Assembly (NCBI GenBank): GCA_003955985.1
Contig: CP033784.1
Coordinates: forward strand, 434,001-498,000
DNA from: Corynebacterium jeikeium
Lineage (GTDB): Bacteria > Actinomycetota > Actinomycetes > Mycobacteriales > Mycobacteriaceae
Direction of reading: 5' to 3'
Length of the DNA: 64,000 nt
Both the position numbers and the translations under genes were made by a program. Each line of letters opens with the position of its first letter. The first letter of the stretch is position 1. Under the pieces are notes generated by a model that had not been told where the DNA came from, ran no database searches, and was given only the letters and a program-made list of their open reading frames with translations. This document shows positions 9,355-17,117 of the stretch, piece after piece.

Positions 9355-10410
9355 ATGCGTACTGGAGACTACTCCGGGCTTAGTTCCGGAAGTGCTCAGG
9401 GCACTGGTGAGCACACCGCCACTAGTTCTCACTTCGTTGATGAGGCGCTGGAAGCAACAATCACCGAGGGAATGCGCAAGAGCGAGGACCTCCTGATAAC
9501 CGAGCTGGGGCGCGGCGAGGACTTCCTAGTCGAACGGGTTTCCCACCTAGCTCACGCTGGTGGTAAGCGCTTCCGCCCGATGTTTACCATGCTGGCCGCG
9601 CAGTTCGGGGAGAACCCGGAGAGCGATAAGGTCATCACCGCCGCGACGGTGCTGGAGCTGACGCACCTGGCGACGCTCTACCACGACGACGTCATGGATG
9701 AAGCGGATAAGCGCCGCGGCGTGCCCTCCGCAAACTCGCGCTGGGACAACACCGTCGCCATTCTGGCCGGTGACTACCTCTTCGCTGCTGCGTCCCGCCT
9801 GCTGGCAGAGCTCGGCTCCGAGAGCGTGGCTCACTTCGCTGAGACCTTCGGTGTTCTTGTCACAGGCCAGATGCGCGAGTGCCTCAACGACTTGGACCTG
9901 CCGATTGAAGAGCGCATCGAGCGCTACCTGAAGGTCATTGCCGAAAAGACCGGTGTGCTCATCGCATCGGCCGGTTATCTCGGCGCCTATCACGCCGGTG
10001 CGTCGGCCGAGATTTCCAACGCACTGCGCCGCTATGGCGAACTAATCGGTATCGTTTTCCAGATTGTCGACGACATTATCGACATCTCCTCCAATACCGA
10101 TCAGTCCGGCAAGACTCCGGGCACTGACTTGCGCGAGGGCGTCTTCACACTGCCGGTTCTCTACGCGCTGCAGGAGGACACCCCAGCCGCTGACCGTCTC
10201 CGTGAGATTCTTGTCGGCCCAGTCTCCGACGACGCGCTTGTCGACGAGGCCCTCGAGCTCCTGGCTCAGACCAACGGTGTGGCTCGCGCGATGGAGAAGG
10301 TCAATGAACTGCTGGATGAGTCCGACCGCGTCATCGCTGACCTTCCTGACTGTGCGGCCAAGGAGTCCCTGCGTCACGTTGCTCGCTACACCGTGGAGCG
10401 CGTGGGGTAG
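9355..10410 (+). CDS. Long-chain polyprenyl diphosphate synthase
   Basis: Trans-isoprenyl diphosphate synthase, 351 residues, most likely making the octa- or nonaprenyl chain of menaquinone. The first Asp-rich motif DDVMD is at residues 111-115, followed by RRG, and the second DDIID at 239-243; GGKRFRP is the IPP-binding region. No bulky pair stands just before the first motif (LATLYHDD), in keeping with a long product. It diverges from the menJ-like gene. The AT-rich stretch 9296-9340 should contain the promoter. An hepT/ispB/grcC1 equivalent by position; chain length is not determined by the sequence. Confidence 0.9.
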   Translation: MRTGDYSGLSSGSAQGTGEHTATSSHFVDEALEATITEGMRKSEDLLITELGRGEDFLVERVSHLAHAGGKRFRPMFTMLAAQFGENPESDKVITAATVLELTHLATLYHDDVMDEADKRRGVPSANSRWDNTVAILAGDYLFAAASRLLAELGSESVAHFAETFGVLVTGQMRECLNDLDLPIEERIERYLKVIAEKTGVLIASAGYLGAYHAGASAEISNALRRYGELIGIVFQIVDDIIDISSNTDQSGKTPGTDLREGVFTLPVLYALQEDTPAADRLREILVGPVSDDALVDEALELLAQTNGVARAMEKVNELLDESDRVIADLPDCAAKESLRHVARYTVERVG

Positions 10411-10590
10411 TGGATTGAGCTCCATCGGCGAGATGGGCCTAGGGGTGAGCACTGCTCTGAGGTGAGCTCTGCTCTGGGGTGAGTTCTGCTGAGGGGTGAA
10501 TCCAGGTAGGGAAATATCCTCTCGACCTGCCGATTTGTGTAAATGACAGAGTAGTGGGTAGCATTCCATTCGCACCGTTTAAGAGTGCAC

Positions 10591-10672
10591 GCCAGATTGC
10601 CCGAGCGGCCAAAGGGAGCGGATTGTAAATCCGTCGGCATTGCCTTCGTTGGTTCGAATCCATCATCTGGCA
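10591..10672 (+). tRNA. tRNA-Tyr (GUA)
   Basis: Class II tRNA. The acceptor stem GCCAGAT (10591-10597) pairs with ATCTGGC (10665-10671), the anticodon loop TTGTAAA carries GTA, there is a long variable arm and a TTCGAAT T-loop. The 3' CCA is not encoded. Confidence 0.96.
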
Positions 10673-10679
10673 CAGTGAA

Positions 10680-10713
10680 ATCACCGCGAGATTTTTCTCG
10701 CGGTGATTTTTTT
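10680..10713 (+). terminator. Intrinsic terminator after tRNA-Tyr
   Basis: Perfect 12-bp stem ATCACCGCGAGA/TCTCGCGGTGAT with a short T loop, followed by a run of seven T. Confidence 0.93.
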
Positions 10714-10737
10714 GTAGGGCCCGTTGATGGGGATGCG

Positions 10738-12117
10738 GGGTTAAGTAAAGAAAAGTGTGTCTTTTCCGGGCGTGTTGCGGTTATTTGATCCAGCCTTTTT
10801 GGATGCCGAGGTTGTGTTGGTAGCTGGTGTCGATGGCGGTGTCGTATTCTGCTGGTGCACCGATGTCATTGGTAGTGGCTGTGGTGTTGTGGGTGATCAG
10901 GTCTGTTGCTGTGGAAAGTGCGTCTTGACCCCATCGTTGGTCCCTGGCGATCTTGACCGGATCGTCAGGGACTTCTGTATGTAGATACAGCCACCAATCC
11001 ATCACTGTGCGTTGATGCGGTAGTGATAGTCCGCGGTGTCTGCGGGCTAGTTCTTTTATGGGGGCGTTGATGCCACCTTCGAGGCTGTTTGTTGTTGCTG
11101 CAAGGTTGTCGGGGTCGATGGTTGTTGGTGGGGGTTGCAGGTAGGTAAACAGCAGGTCTCTGCGGTGCAGAGATAGCAATGATTGATAGGCCGCTCGGAC
11201 GCGTTGGTGGGTGTAGACCTTGGTGTAGGCGCCGGTAACGGGGTCTTTGATGGTGGTTTTCTCGTTCATCCATTCCCGGTAGGTGTGGTCGAATTCGTGC
11301 AGGTGGGCGACCCATGTGGATGCTTGGTCAAGGTCGGTGATGCGAGTGAGTTTCAGGGCTAGGCGGTAGAGGGTTTTGCCGGCATCGGTGCGGGGGTTGC
11401 TGGTGGTGTGGCGGCGGACTGTTCGTTGGGCGTGGACGAGGCAGCGTTGGATGCGTGTTGTTGGCCAGCAGTGGTGGATGGCTGATTGGGCACCTTGTCC
11501 GCCGTCTGTGACTGCGATTAGTGGTGCGGCAATGGGGCGTAGGAGTTCGGTGTAGGCGGCGGTGGTTTCGTGTCTGGCCCAGGTCCAGTTGATGACGTGG
11601 GTTTTACTGGCTGCGATCAGGAGGCATCCGGACTTTAGATAGGTCGCGTCGAGGAAGATTTGGTCATGGATGCGGAATGAGTCGATGGTGGGTGTGGGGA
11701 TGATCCACCAGCACCATCGGAATCGGTGGTGCATGGTTTGCCTGGTTACGCCATGGTGTGCGGCGAAGGTGGTTAGAGATTGGGTGCCGGTGGCCCATTG
11801 GATGAACAAAGCCATGGTGGCGGTGTTTTTGTTGTGGGTTTGGGTGTTGCGGGTAAAGGAGTGTCCGCAGTGGGTGCAGCGCCAACGGGTGGTTGATTTG
11901 CTGGTGGTGCCGTTTTTCTTTGTGTTGTTGCCGCATAGTGGGCAGCTGGGGCGGTTGGTGGTCATCCTTTAATCCAACCGGTGTGCGGTTAGCACAAATG
12001 TGGCCGGAGGTGCGGGATGGTGTGGGTAATAGCTTTCGGGGAGCTATTCTTTGGTGATTTGTGGTGTGTGGTCTGGGGTTATGGTGGCATGCGGACACAC
12101 TTTTCTTTACTTAACCC
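10738..12117 (-). mobile_element. IS1249-family insertion sequence, complete
   Basis: A 1380-bp element bounded by 24-bp perfect terminal inverted repeats, at 10738-10761 (starting GGGTTAAGTAAAG) and 12094-12117. It holds one transposase gene and 128 bp of non-coding sequence before the right end. The size agrees with IS1249 (about 1.4 kb) first described in Corynebacterium. No target-site duplication is visible: the flanks GGGATGCG and GGCTCTGG do not match. It sits between tRNA-Tyr and tRNA-Thr, which are close neighbours in related genomes. Confidence 0.92.
10781..11965 (-). CDS. IS1249-family transposase
   Basis: DDE transposase of 394 residues, intact. A zinc ribbon (CPLCG...CTHCG) at about residues 8-36 precedes a helix-turn-helix region (GVTRQTMHHRF). 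The catalytic triad is likely the Asp of FLDATYL, the Asp of VTDGGQG and the Glu of NSLEGG. The segment RCLVHAQRTVRRH is typical of IS256/IS1249 proteins. It catalyses cut or copy of the flanking 24-bp repeats. Since no stop or frameshift interrupts it, the element may still be active. Confidence 0.94.
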   Translation of the reverse strand: MTTNRPSCPLCGNNTKKNGTTSKSTTRWRCTHCGHSFTRNTQTHNKNTATMALFIQWATGTQSLTTFAAHHGVTRQTMHHRFRWCWWIIPTPTIDSFRIHDQIFLDATYLKSGCLLIAASKTHVINWTWARHETTAAYTELLRPIAAPLIAVTDGGQGAQSAIHHCWPTTRIQRCLVHAQRTVRRHTTSNPRTDAGKTLYRLALKLTRITDLDQASTWVAHLHEFDHTYREWMNEKTTIKDPVTGAYTKVYTHQRVRAAYQSLLSLHRRDLLFTYLQPPPTTIDPDNLAATTNSLEGGINAPIKELARRHRGLSLPHQRTVMDWWLYLHTEVPDDPVKIARDQRWGQDALSTATDLITHNTTATTNDIGAPAEYDTAIDTSYQHNLGIQKGWIK

Positions 12118-12142
12118 GGCTCTGGATTAAGCGGGGGGCAGG

Positions 12143-12247
12143 GGCTCGAGTTAGAGGCTCGAGTTAGAGGTCAGCCACTCATCGATGAGCTATTCACTTA
12201 TGGTTCCGCTGGGGCTCATCGATAAGTGAATAGATTATCCATAAGTG
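12143..12247. repeat. Short tandem and inverted repeats beside the IS element
   Basis: The 299-bp stretch 12118-12416 has no gene. It contains a 13-bp unit GGCTCGAGTTAGA in tandem (12143-12168), a palindrome CTCATCGATGAG (12178-12189), an inverted repeat CTATTCACTTAT / ATAAGTGAATAG (12190-12201 and 12222-12233) and a further CCATAAGTG (12239-12247). The rest is an AT-rich region that probably holds the promoter for the Thr/Met/Trp tRNAs. Confidence 0.6.
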
Positions 12248-12416
12248 CGCGCCAAATGTCTGCAAACGTGACAAGAAATACCACTGCCTACCTGCTGATT
12301 TGTGCTTAGTGGTGATTTCGGGTTAATCTTTGCAAGGCTTCACGGAGAGCACAGAGCGAAACGAAGCGGTCAACAATTGGCCACAGAGTTACGTGCTGGG
12401 TTTAACGGATGCTGAT

Positions 12417-12489
12417 GCCCCCTTAGCTCAGTCGGCAGAGCGTTTCCATGGTAAGGAAAAGGTCGACAGTTCGATTCTGTCAGGGGGCT
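12417..12489 (+). tRNA. tRNA-Thr (GGU)
   Basis: Acceptor GCCCCCT pairs with AGGGGGC (12482-12488). The anticodon stem TTTCC/GGAAA encloses ATGGTAA, giving anticodon GGT. D-loop TAGCTCAGTCGGCAGAGC and T-loop GTTCGATTC are standard. Confidence 0.96.
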
Positions 12490-12528
12490 CTGTTCTTTTA
12501 TACGGACTTATGTCCGGTAGAGAATAGG

Positions 12529-12602
12529 GGCGATGTAGCTCAGATGGTGAGAGCGCACGACTCATAATCGTGAGGTCGGGGGTTCGATCCCCCCCATCGC
12601 TA
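12529..12602 (+). tRNA. tRNA-Met (CAU), elongator type
   Basis: Acceptor GGCGATG pairs with CATCGCT with one G-U pair at the end; anticodon loop CTCATAA gives CAT. The paired first base and the lack of the GGG/CCC anticodon stem argue for the elongator rather than the initiator. Confidence 0.93.
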
Positions 12603-12705
12603 CTACGGACAGTGATGTTCGTCGAACCCCGCCTTGATTATGCAGCAATGCAGTAAGGTGGGACATTGTCAGCTAAGGACTGAAAAGTTCTTTCGCTGGT
12701 GGTGA

Positions 12706-12778
12706 AGGGGCGTGGCTCAATTGGTAGAGCAGCGGTCTCCAAAACCGCAGGTTGCAGGTTCGAGTCCTGTCGCCCCTG
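12706..12778 (+). tRNA. tRNA-Trp (CCA)
   Basis: Acceptor AGGGGCG pairs with CGCCCCT; anticodon stem CGGTC loop TCCAAAA gives CCA. It precedes secE, the usual corynebacterial order. Confidence 0.96.
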
Positions 12779-12783
12779 CAAGT

Positions 12784-12834
12784 ACCCGTCATCCAGGGCG
12801 TATGAAAATGCGTCTGGGTGGCGGGTTTTTCGTT
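12784..12834 (+). terminator. Intrinsic terminator after tRNA-Trp
   Basis: Arms ACCCGTCATCCAG and CTGGGTGGCGGGT form a long stem with a GU pair and mismatches, ending in TTTTTCGTTT. Confidence 0.85.
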
Positions 12835-12865
12835 TATGTTCGGTGGCGGTGGGGCAATGCGAGTT

Positions 12866-12930
12866 ACTGACTGCGTTTATGACAAAAACAGCCCGAAAAA
12901 TGGCTTGAAAGTGTCATAAACCCATACAGT
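12866..12930. repeat. Nested palindromic intergenic repeat, copy 2
   Basis: The core 12875-12921 matches copy 1: GTTTATGACA, then an inner AGCC, loop CGAAAAAT, GGCT, then TGTCATAAAC. The outer arms ACTGACTG and CATACAGT pair only partly. It lies in the gap between the tRNA-Trp terminator and the secE promoter. Confidence 0.72.
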
Positions 12931-13049
12931 TTCACATTTGCAGCCCCAAGTTCGCATCCCCGAGCGAGCGGCCGAAGCGAGCAGCCCGTGGCTCTTTGGG
13001 GTTGTCAGAATCGAATCTCGAAGCCTGCGGTTCCCACGAAGGGCATTTC

Positions 13050-13077
13050 TTCGATAGTGTGGATTATCGGCTAGAAT
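13050..13077 (+). promoter_or_regulatory. Candidate secE promoter
   Basis: TTCGAT (13050-13055), 16 bp, TAGAAT (13072-13077). Downstream there is a hairpin CTCCGG..CCGGAG at about 13120-13140 in the 140-nt leader before secE. Confidence 0.5.
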
Positions 13078-13221
13078 TTACGCACTGAACCAGACTTGCT
13101 CTGCACAGTGGGGGCTTGGCTCCGGAGAACTTCCCCGGAGTTTGCCCTTGAAGAATTCACGTTTGAGTTTCACTGTGCAGTATCTTTAGGTCTCATATGC
13201 ACGAAGTAGCGAAGGAGCATC

Positions 13222-13530
13222 GTGTCTGAGGAAAACCAGACTTTCCAGGCGGCGGCTCGCCCGTCCGGTAAGCGCCAGGCGACGGGCGCGCAGACCACCG
13301 TGGCGAAGAAGCCTGCGCGTGAGAAGGAGACCAACGAGCTTTCGACTCGTAACCCTTTGGTTTTCATCAAGCAGGTTGTTGACGAGCTGCGCAAGGTGAT
13401 TTGGCCGACCGGCCGCCAGATGGTCACCTACAGCATCATCGTGATTCTGTTCCTGATTGCCATGATCGCTCTCGTGTGGGGTGTGGACACGCTGGCCGGT
13501 CTGGGTGTCCGATCGGTGTTGGGCAAGTAA
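13222..13530 (+). CDS. secE: Preprotein translocase subunit SecE
   Basis: Small essential subunit of the SecYEG channel, 102 residues. An N-terminal polar extension of about 45 residues is followed by the conserved amphipathic segment FIKQVVDELRKVIWPTG and one membrane helix (about residues 70-92). GTG start with GAAGGAG 6 nt upstream. The gene lies before nusG as in most bacteria. Its partner secY is at 53448-54779. Confidence 0.94.
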   Translation: MSEENQTFQAAARPSGKRQATGAQTTVAKKPAREKETNELSTRNPLVFIKQVVDELRKVIWPTGRQMVTYSIIVILFLIAMIALVWGVDTLAGLGVRSVLGK

Positions 13531-13559
13531 TCGGTTATACTGTTTCGCAGTGATGCTTT

Positions 13560-13592
13560 TCATCCCGCCTCCGAGTTCCGGACGGCGGGATT
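13560..13592 (+). terminator. Hairpin between secE and nusG
   Basis: Arms ATCCCGCC(T)CCG and CGG(A)CGGCGGGAT make a strong stem followed by TATTCGTT, a weak T stretch. It may be a partial terminator or processing site that lowers read-through into nusG. Confidence 0.55.
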
Positions 13593-13721
13593 ATTCGTTA
13601 GCGCAGCTGGTGTCTGGCTGTGCGAAGTGATTGCGGATGGCATATTGGCTCTTAAGACTCTTTAGGCGAAGATGCCAATGTCGCGAACCGTTGATGTAGA
13701 TACAAGAGGGGTTAGCACGAC

Positions 13722-14609
13722 ATGAATGATGGTCAGAATATTTTCTCCGACGCCCAGTCCGCGGATGCTGCCGCAACTGAGCAGGATGCGCAGGGCGCAC
13801 CGGCTCAGGTAGAAGCTCCGGCCGAGGGTGCAGCCGACGCAGCCGCAGCCGACGCAGCCGCAGCCGACGCAGCCGCAGCTGACACTGCTGCAGCAGAAGC
13901 AGCGCCGGCAGAGGAGACTGCCGCTGACGCTGAGGCACAGGCAGCTGCTGACGCAGATGCCGAGTACCGTAAGCGCCTGCGCGAGTTCCAGCGTGAGCTC
14001 AAGCGTCGTCCGGGCGACTGGTACATCATCCAGTGCTACTCCGGCTACGAGAACAAGGTGAAGACCAACCTGGAAATGCGCGCCCAGACCATGGGTGTCG
14101 ATGAGCAGATCCACGAGGTCATCGTTCCGGTTGAGGAAGTCGAAGAGCGCAAGGACGACGGCAAGAAGAAGATCGTTAAGCGCAAGCTGCTGCCGGGCTA
14201 CGTTCTGGTTCGTATGAGCCTGGATGACCCGTCCTGGTCCGTCGTCCGCGACACCCCGGGTGTTACTTCCTTCGTCGGTAGCGAGGGCCAGCCGTCCAAG
14301 GTCAAGATTCGCGAGGTCGCTAAGTTCCTCATGCCGAAGGAGACCATCACCGCGGACGCCGCTGAAGAAGCTGCAAATGCCGACGGTGAGCTGGCTGTCG
14401 CAGCGGCGCCGCAGGCGGAGAAGAAGGCCGTCGCCATCGACTACGAGGTCGGCGAGTCCGTCACCATCCTGTCCGGTCCGTTCGCATCTGTGGCTGCGAC
14501 CATCTCCGAGATCGACCCGGACACCGGCCGCATGAAGGCTCTGGTTTCCATCTTCGGCCGTGAGACCCCGGTCGAGCTGGGCATCGATGAGGTCGAGAAG
14601 CTGAACTAG
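13722..14609 (+). CDS. nusG: Transcription termination/antitermination factor NusG
   Basis: Binds RNA polymerase and links it to ribosomes or Rho. The 295-residue protein has an acidic Ala/Asp/Glu-rich tail (about residues 1-85), an NGN domain starting [18 protein letters not shown] and ending near residue 205, an Ala-rich linker and a C-terminal KOW domain with [14 protein letters not shown]. Bacterial NusG without tail has about 180 residues, so the N-terminal extension is long even for an actinobacterium. Part of it is encoded by a 15-bp tandem repeat (13830-13874). ATG start; no strong ribosome site is visible, only GGGGTTAGCACGAC before it. Confidence 0.94.
   Translation: MNDGQNIFSDAQSADAAATEQDAQGAPAQVEAPAEGAADAAAADAAAADAAAADTAAAEAAPAEETAADAEAQAAADADAEYRKRLREFQRELKRRPGDWYIIQCYSGYENKVKTNLEMRAQTMGVDEQIHEVIVPVEEVEERKDDGKKKIVKRKLLPGYVLVRMSLDDPSWSVVRDTPGVTSFVGSEGQPSKVKIREVAKFLMPKETITADAAEEAANADGELAVAAAPQAEKKAVAIDYEVGESVTILSGPFASVAATISEIDPDTGRMKALVSIFGRETPVELGIDEVEKLN
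13830..13874 (+). repeat. 15-bp tandem repeat inside nusG
   Basis: GCAGCCGACGCAGCC repeated three times exactly and a fourth time with changes (to about 13889). It codes for an Ala-Asp-Ala-Ala-rich tail; the unit is a multiple of 3, so copy changes keep the frame. Confidence 0.9.
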
Positions 14610-14718
14610 GCCCGACCTCAAGCCAGGCGCAGAGCCAAGCGGAGAGCACCGCCAAGCCAAGCGCCGAGCAAGGCACCAGCTAGCTCGCTCGCGCAACCAA
14701 TCCGGTAACGGATTTTGA

Positions 14719-14761
14719 TGCACGCCATACGCTGCGGTAACGTAGCCAGGCGTGCATTTTT
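14719..14761 (+). terminator. Intrinsic terminator after nusG
   Basis: TGCACGCC and GGCGTGCA arms with a smaller inner stem, followed by TTTTT. The whole 338-bp gap 14610-14947 also holds a GC-rich tail after nusG and dispersed motif copy 2. Confidence 0.85.
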
Positions 14762-14849
14762 GTGCCTTGAGCACAGATGCGCCAAGTAATTCGTATCCCC
14801 GGTGGCTGGCACCAACTCAATGACCAGCGCCAGTGGCCATGATGGTCGA

Positions 14850-14873
14850 GGGCGCAAGGGTCGTCGTAAAGCG
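14850..14873 (+). repeat. 24-bp dispersed intergenic motif, copy 2
   Basis: Left half GGGCGCAAGGGT then core CGTCGTAAAGCG, 75 bp before rplK. Confidence 0.75.
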
Positions 14874-14947
14874 TCGGCATCCGGACGGGGTGAGTCGCCT
14901 TTTCATCGGGGCGGCGCGCCCCGGTAACTAGGAAGTAGGTTAATCCG

Positions 14948-15385
14948 ATGGCTCCGAAGAAGAAGCTTTCTGCGATTATTAAGCTGCAGATTCAGGCTGG
15001 TCAGGCTAACCCGGCTCCGCCGGTTGGTCCGGCACTGGGTGCTCATGGTGTCAACATCATGGAGTTCTGCAAGGCTTACAACGCAGCAACTGAGAACCAG
15101 CGTGGCAACGTTGTCCCGGTTGAAATTTCTGTCTACGAAGACCGCTCCTTCACCTTCGTTCTGAAGACCCCGCCGGCAGCTAAGCTGCTGCTGAAGGCCG
15201 CTGGCATTCAGAAGGGCTCTGGCGTTCCGCACACCAACAAGGTCGGTTCCGTGACCTGGGAGCAGTGCAAGGAAATCGCCGAGCTGAAGAAGCCGGACCT
15301 GAACGCTAACGACATCGAGATGGGTGCACGCATCATCGCCGGTACCGCTCGTTCCATGGGCATCACCGTCGAGGGCGCTAAGTAA
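14948..15385 (+). CDS. rplK: 50S ribosomal protein L11
   Basis: 145 residues, normal length. It binds the GTPase-associated region of 23S rRNA and is needed for RelA-type sensing of uncharged tRNA. The N-terminal [16 protein letters not shown] loop is the thiostrepton-site signature, and the C-terminal RNA-binding domain contains [18 protein letters not shown] lies before the ATG. It is transcribed with rplA, 101 bp downstream. Confidence 0.97.
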
Positions 15386-15486
15386 ACCGTCAGCGTTTAG
15401 CTGCACCTTCATCAAGTGGTAGGGCCAGCTTCGGCCCGCTACACACCACAATCCAACCATTTCACTTAATTGAGATTGGACTTTTC

Positions 15487-16191
15487 ATGAGCAAGAACTC
15501 TAAGGCATACCGCGCCGCCGCCGAGAAGATCGACGCCGGCCGCATCTACTCTCCGCTCGAGGCCGCTAACCTGGCCAAGGAGACCTCCTCCAAGAACTAC
15601 GACGCCACCATCGACGTCGCTATCCGCCTGGGCGTTGACCCGCGCAAGGCTGACCAGCTGGTTCGCGGCACTGTCTCCCTGCCGAACGGCACCGGTAAGA
15701 CCGTCCGCGTTGTTGTTTTCGCTGCTGGCGAGAACGCCACCAAGGCTGAAGAGGCCGGCGCTGACTTCGTTGGCTCCGAGGAGCTGATCGAGAAGATTCA
15801 GGGCGGCTGGACCGACTTCGACGCTGCCATCGCAACTCCGGACCAGATGGCCAAGGTTGGTCGCGTGGCTCGCATCCTCGGCCCGCGTGGTCTGATGCCG
15901 AACCCGAAGACCGGCACCGTTACCCCGGATGTCGCTAAGGCTGTCACCGAGATCAAGGGCGGTAAGATTTCCTTCCGCGTTGACAAGGCTGCAAACCTGC
16001 AGGCTGTTATCGGTAAGGCATCCTTCGACGCTGAGAAGCTGGCCGAGAACTACGGTGCGCTTATCGACGAGCTGATGCGCCTCAAGCCGTCCGCTGCTAA
16101 GGGTAAGTACCTGAAGAAGATCACCGTCTCCGCCACCAACGGCCCGGGCATCCCGGTTGACACCAGCGTGATCAAGGACTACACCGCCTAA
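15487..16191 (+). CDS. rplA: 50S ribosomal protein L1
   Basis: 234 residues, full length. L1-stalk protein that binds 23S rRNA and, in many bacteria, represses its own rplK-rplA mRNA. Conserved features: [26 protein letters not shown] and [17 protein letters not shown] segment. A GAGATTGGA stretch 8-16 nt before the ATG serves as ribosome site. A terminator follows. Confidence 0.97.
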   Translation: MSKNSKAYRAAAEKIDAGRIYSPLEAANLAKETSSKNYDATIDVAIRLGVDPRKADQLVRGTVSLPNGTGKTVRVVVFAAGENATKAEEAGADFVGSEELIEKIQGGWTDFDAAIATPDQMAKVGRVARILGPRGLMPNPKTGTVTPDVAKAVTEIKGGKISFRVDKAANLQAVIGKASFDAEKLAENYGALIDELMRLKPSAAKGKYLKKITVSATNGPGIPVDTSVIKDYTA

Positions 16192-16261
16192 ATCAGCATC
16201 AGCCGATAGGCGAGTGTGCTCTTCACGAGTCACTCGAGAGTGACTCTGAGCAAAGCTCTTT

Positions 16262-16314
16262 AAAACCGCCGCCGCGCGCACTTTCCCACAGTGTGTAAGG
16301 TGGCGGTTTTGCAT
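16262..16314 (+). terminator. Terminator after rplA
   Basis: AAAACCGCCGCC and GGTGGCGGTTTT arms at about 16262 and 16301, with a 27-nt loop. Confidence 0.8.
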
Positions 16315-16349
16315 TGGCATAAGGGGTATCGATAGCGCGGTGGGGGCTT

Positions 16350-16373
16350 GGGCGCGGTAGACGTCGTAAAGCG
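16350..16373 (+). repeat. 24-bp dispersed intergenic motif, copy 3
   Basis: Left half GGGCGCGGTAGA then core CGTCGTAAAGCG, between rplA and the unidentified gene downstream. Confidence 0.75.
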
Positions 16374-16445
16374 AATTGCTAATCCAAACAACTAATCCAG
16401 GCGAAATGGACTCACAGCCAAAGTTTGTTGCTTAAAATCGCGACT

Positions 16446-17078
16446 ATGACGTTAATTTTGGAACCCGAAGAAGGGCTGGAGGCGCTCGGCGAGATTAATC
16501 GCCTGGCGCAGCTCGACGACGGTTCCGGAATTATTGAACCGCAGCTCATCTCGTATCTCGACTCGTTGGGCGACGACGCCTATGACATGCCCTGCCTGCG
16601 CATCGCAGGACAGACTCTGCTGGGCGAGGTACTGACGGGGCTAGGGGAGGACGAGCGCGTAGCTGAGGTCCTTCGCCGCAATATCCAGGACTCTGTGGTG
16701 CTTCCGGGGATGAGTGAGGAGGAAGCTCTACAAGCTCGGGCGGCGCAGGTCGTGGTCGTGCGGCTGTTGCGCATCATTGCGCGGATGGAGGCCGTCGAGC
16801 TGCGCAATGTCGTGGCGCAGCAGTGTTTGGCATCGCAGATCCCGCCGGTTGTGCGCGTGGCACTGACACTCACCGTGGATATTCTCGACGCCGCCAGATT
16901 GGACGCACATCCCGACGACATGGTGCGCGTGGTGCTCGACTACGCCGACCAAGTGCTCTGGCTTGCCGACGACGACCTGAATGCGTACTTTGCCGAGCTC
17001 GAGATGATTGTCCAGCAACGTGAGAAGGACCTGGAGTTCGGCCGCTTCGGAGAGCCAGGTGCGGCGCGGTTTGGATAG
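16446..17078 (+). CDS. Hypothetical acidic, helical protein
   Basis: I do not recognise this 210-residue protein. It is acidic, has no signal peptide and no convincing membrane span, and reads as a series of amphipathic helices (for example EEEALQARAAQVVVVRLL and VLDYADQVLWLADDDL). ATG 16446 is the best start; the frame is open seven codons further to a TTG. It is inserted between rplA and rplJ, which are near neighbours in many genomes, and lies on the same strand with its own upstream gap of 254 bp. Codon use is typical of the chromosome but less biased than in the flanking ribosomal genes. Confidence 0.75.
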   Translation: MTLILEPEEGLEALGEINRLAQLDDGSGIIEPQLISYLDSLGDDAYDMPCLRIAGQTLLGEVLTGLGEDERVAEVLRRNIQDSVVLPGMSEEEALQARAAQVVVVRLLRIIARMEAVELRNVVAQQCLASQIPPVVRVALTLTVDILDAARLDAHPDDMVRVVLDYADQVLWLADDDLNAYFAELEMIVQQREKDLEFGRFGEPGAARFG

Positions 17079-17083
17079 GCGAT

Positions 17084-17111
17084 TTGGTTAATTGCCAGGG
17101 TCTGGTATAAA
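17084..17111 (+). promoter_or_regulatory. Candidate rplJ-rplL promoter
   Basis: TTGGTT (17084-17089), 16 bp, TATAAA (17106-17111). It starts right after the unidentified gene's stop, leaving a leader of about 350 nt before rplJ. Confidence 0.6.
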
Positions 17112-17117
17112 GTTTCT

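Noticed and set aside
10738..10761. IS end as an att site or integron-like element next to the tRNA gene
   Set aside because: No duplicate of the tRNA-Tyr 3' end and no integrase; the transposase and ends explain it fully.
12699..12908. Short plus-strand frame running through tRNA-Trp
   Set aside because: It overlaps the tRNA and its terminator and encodes no known motif.
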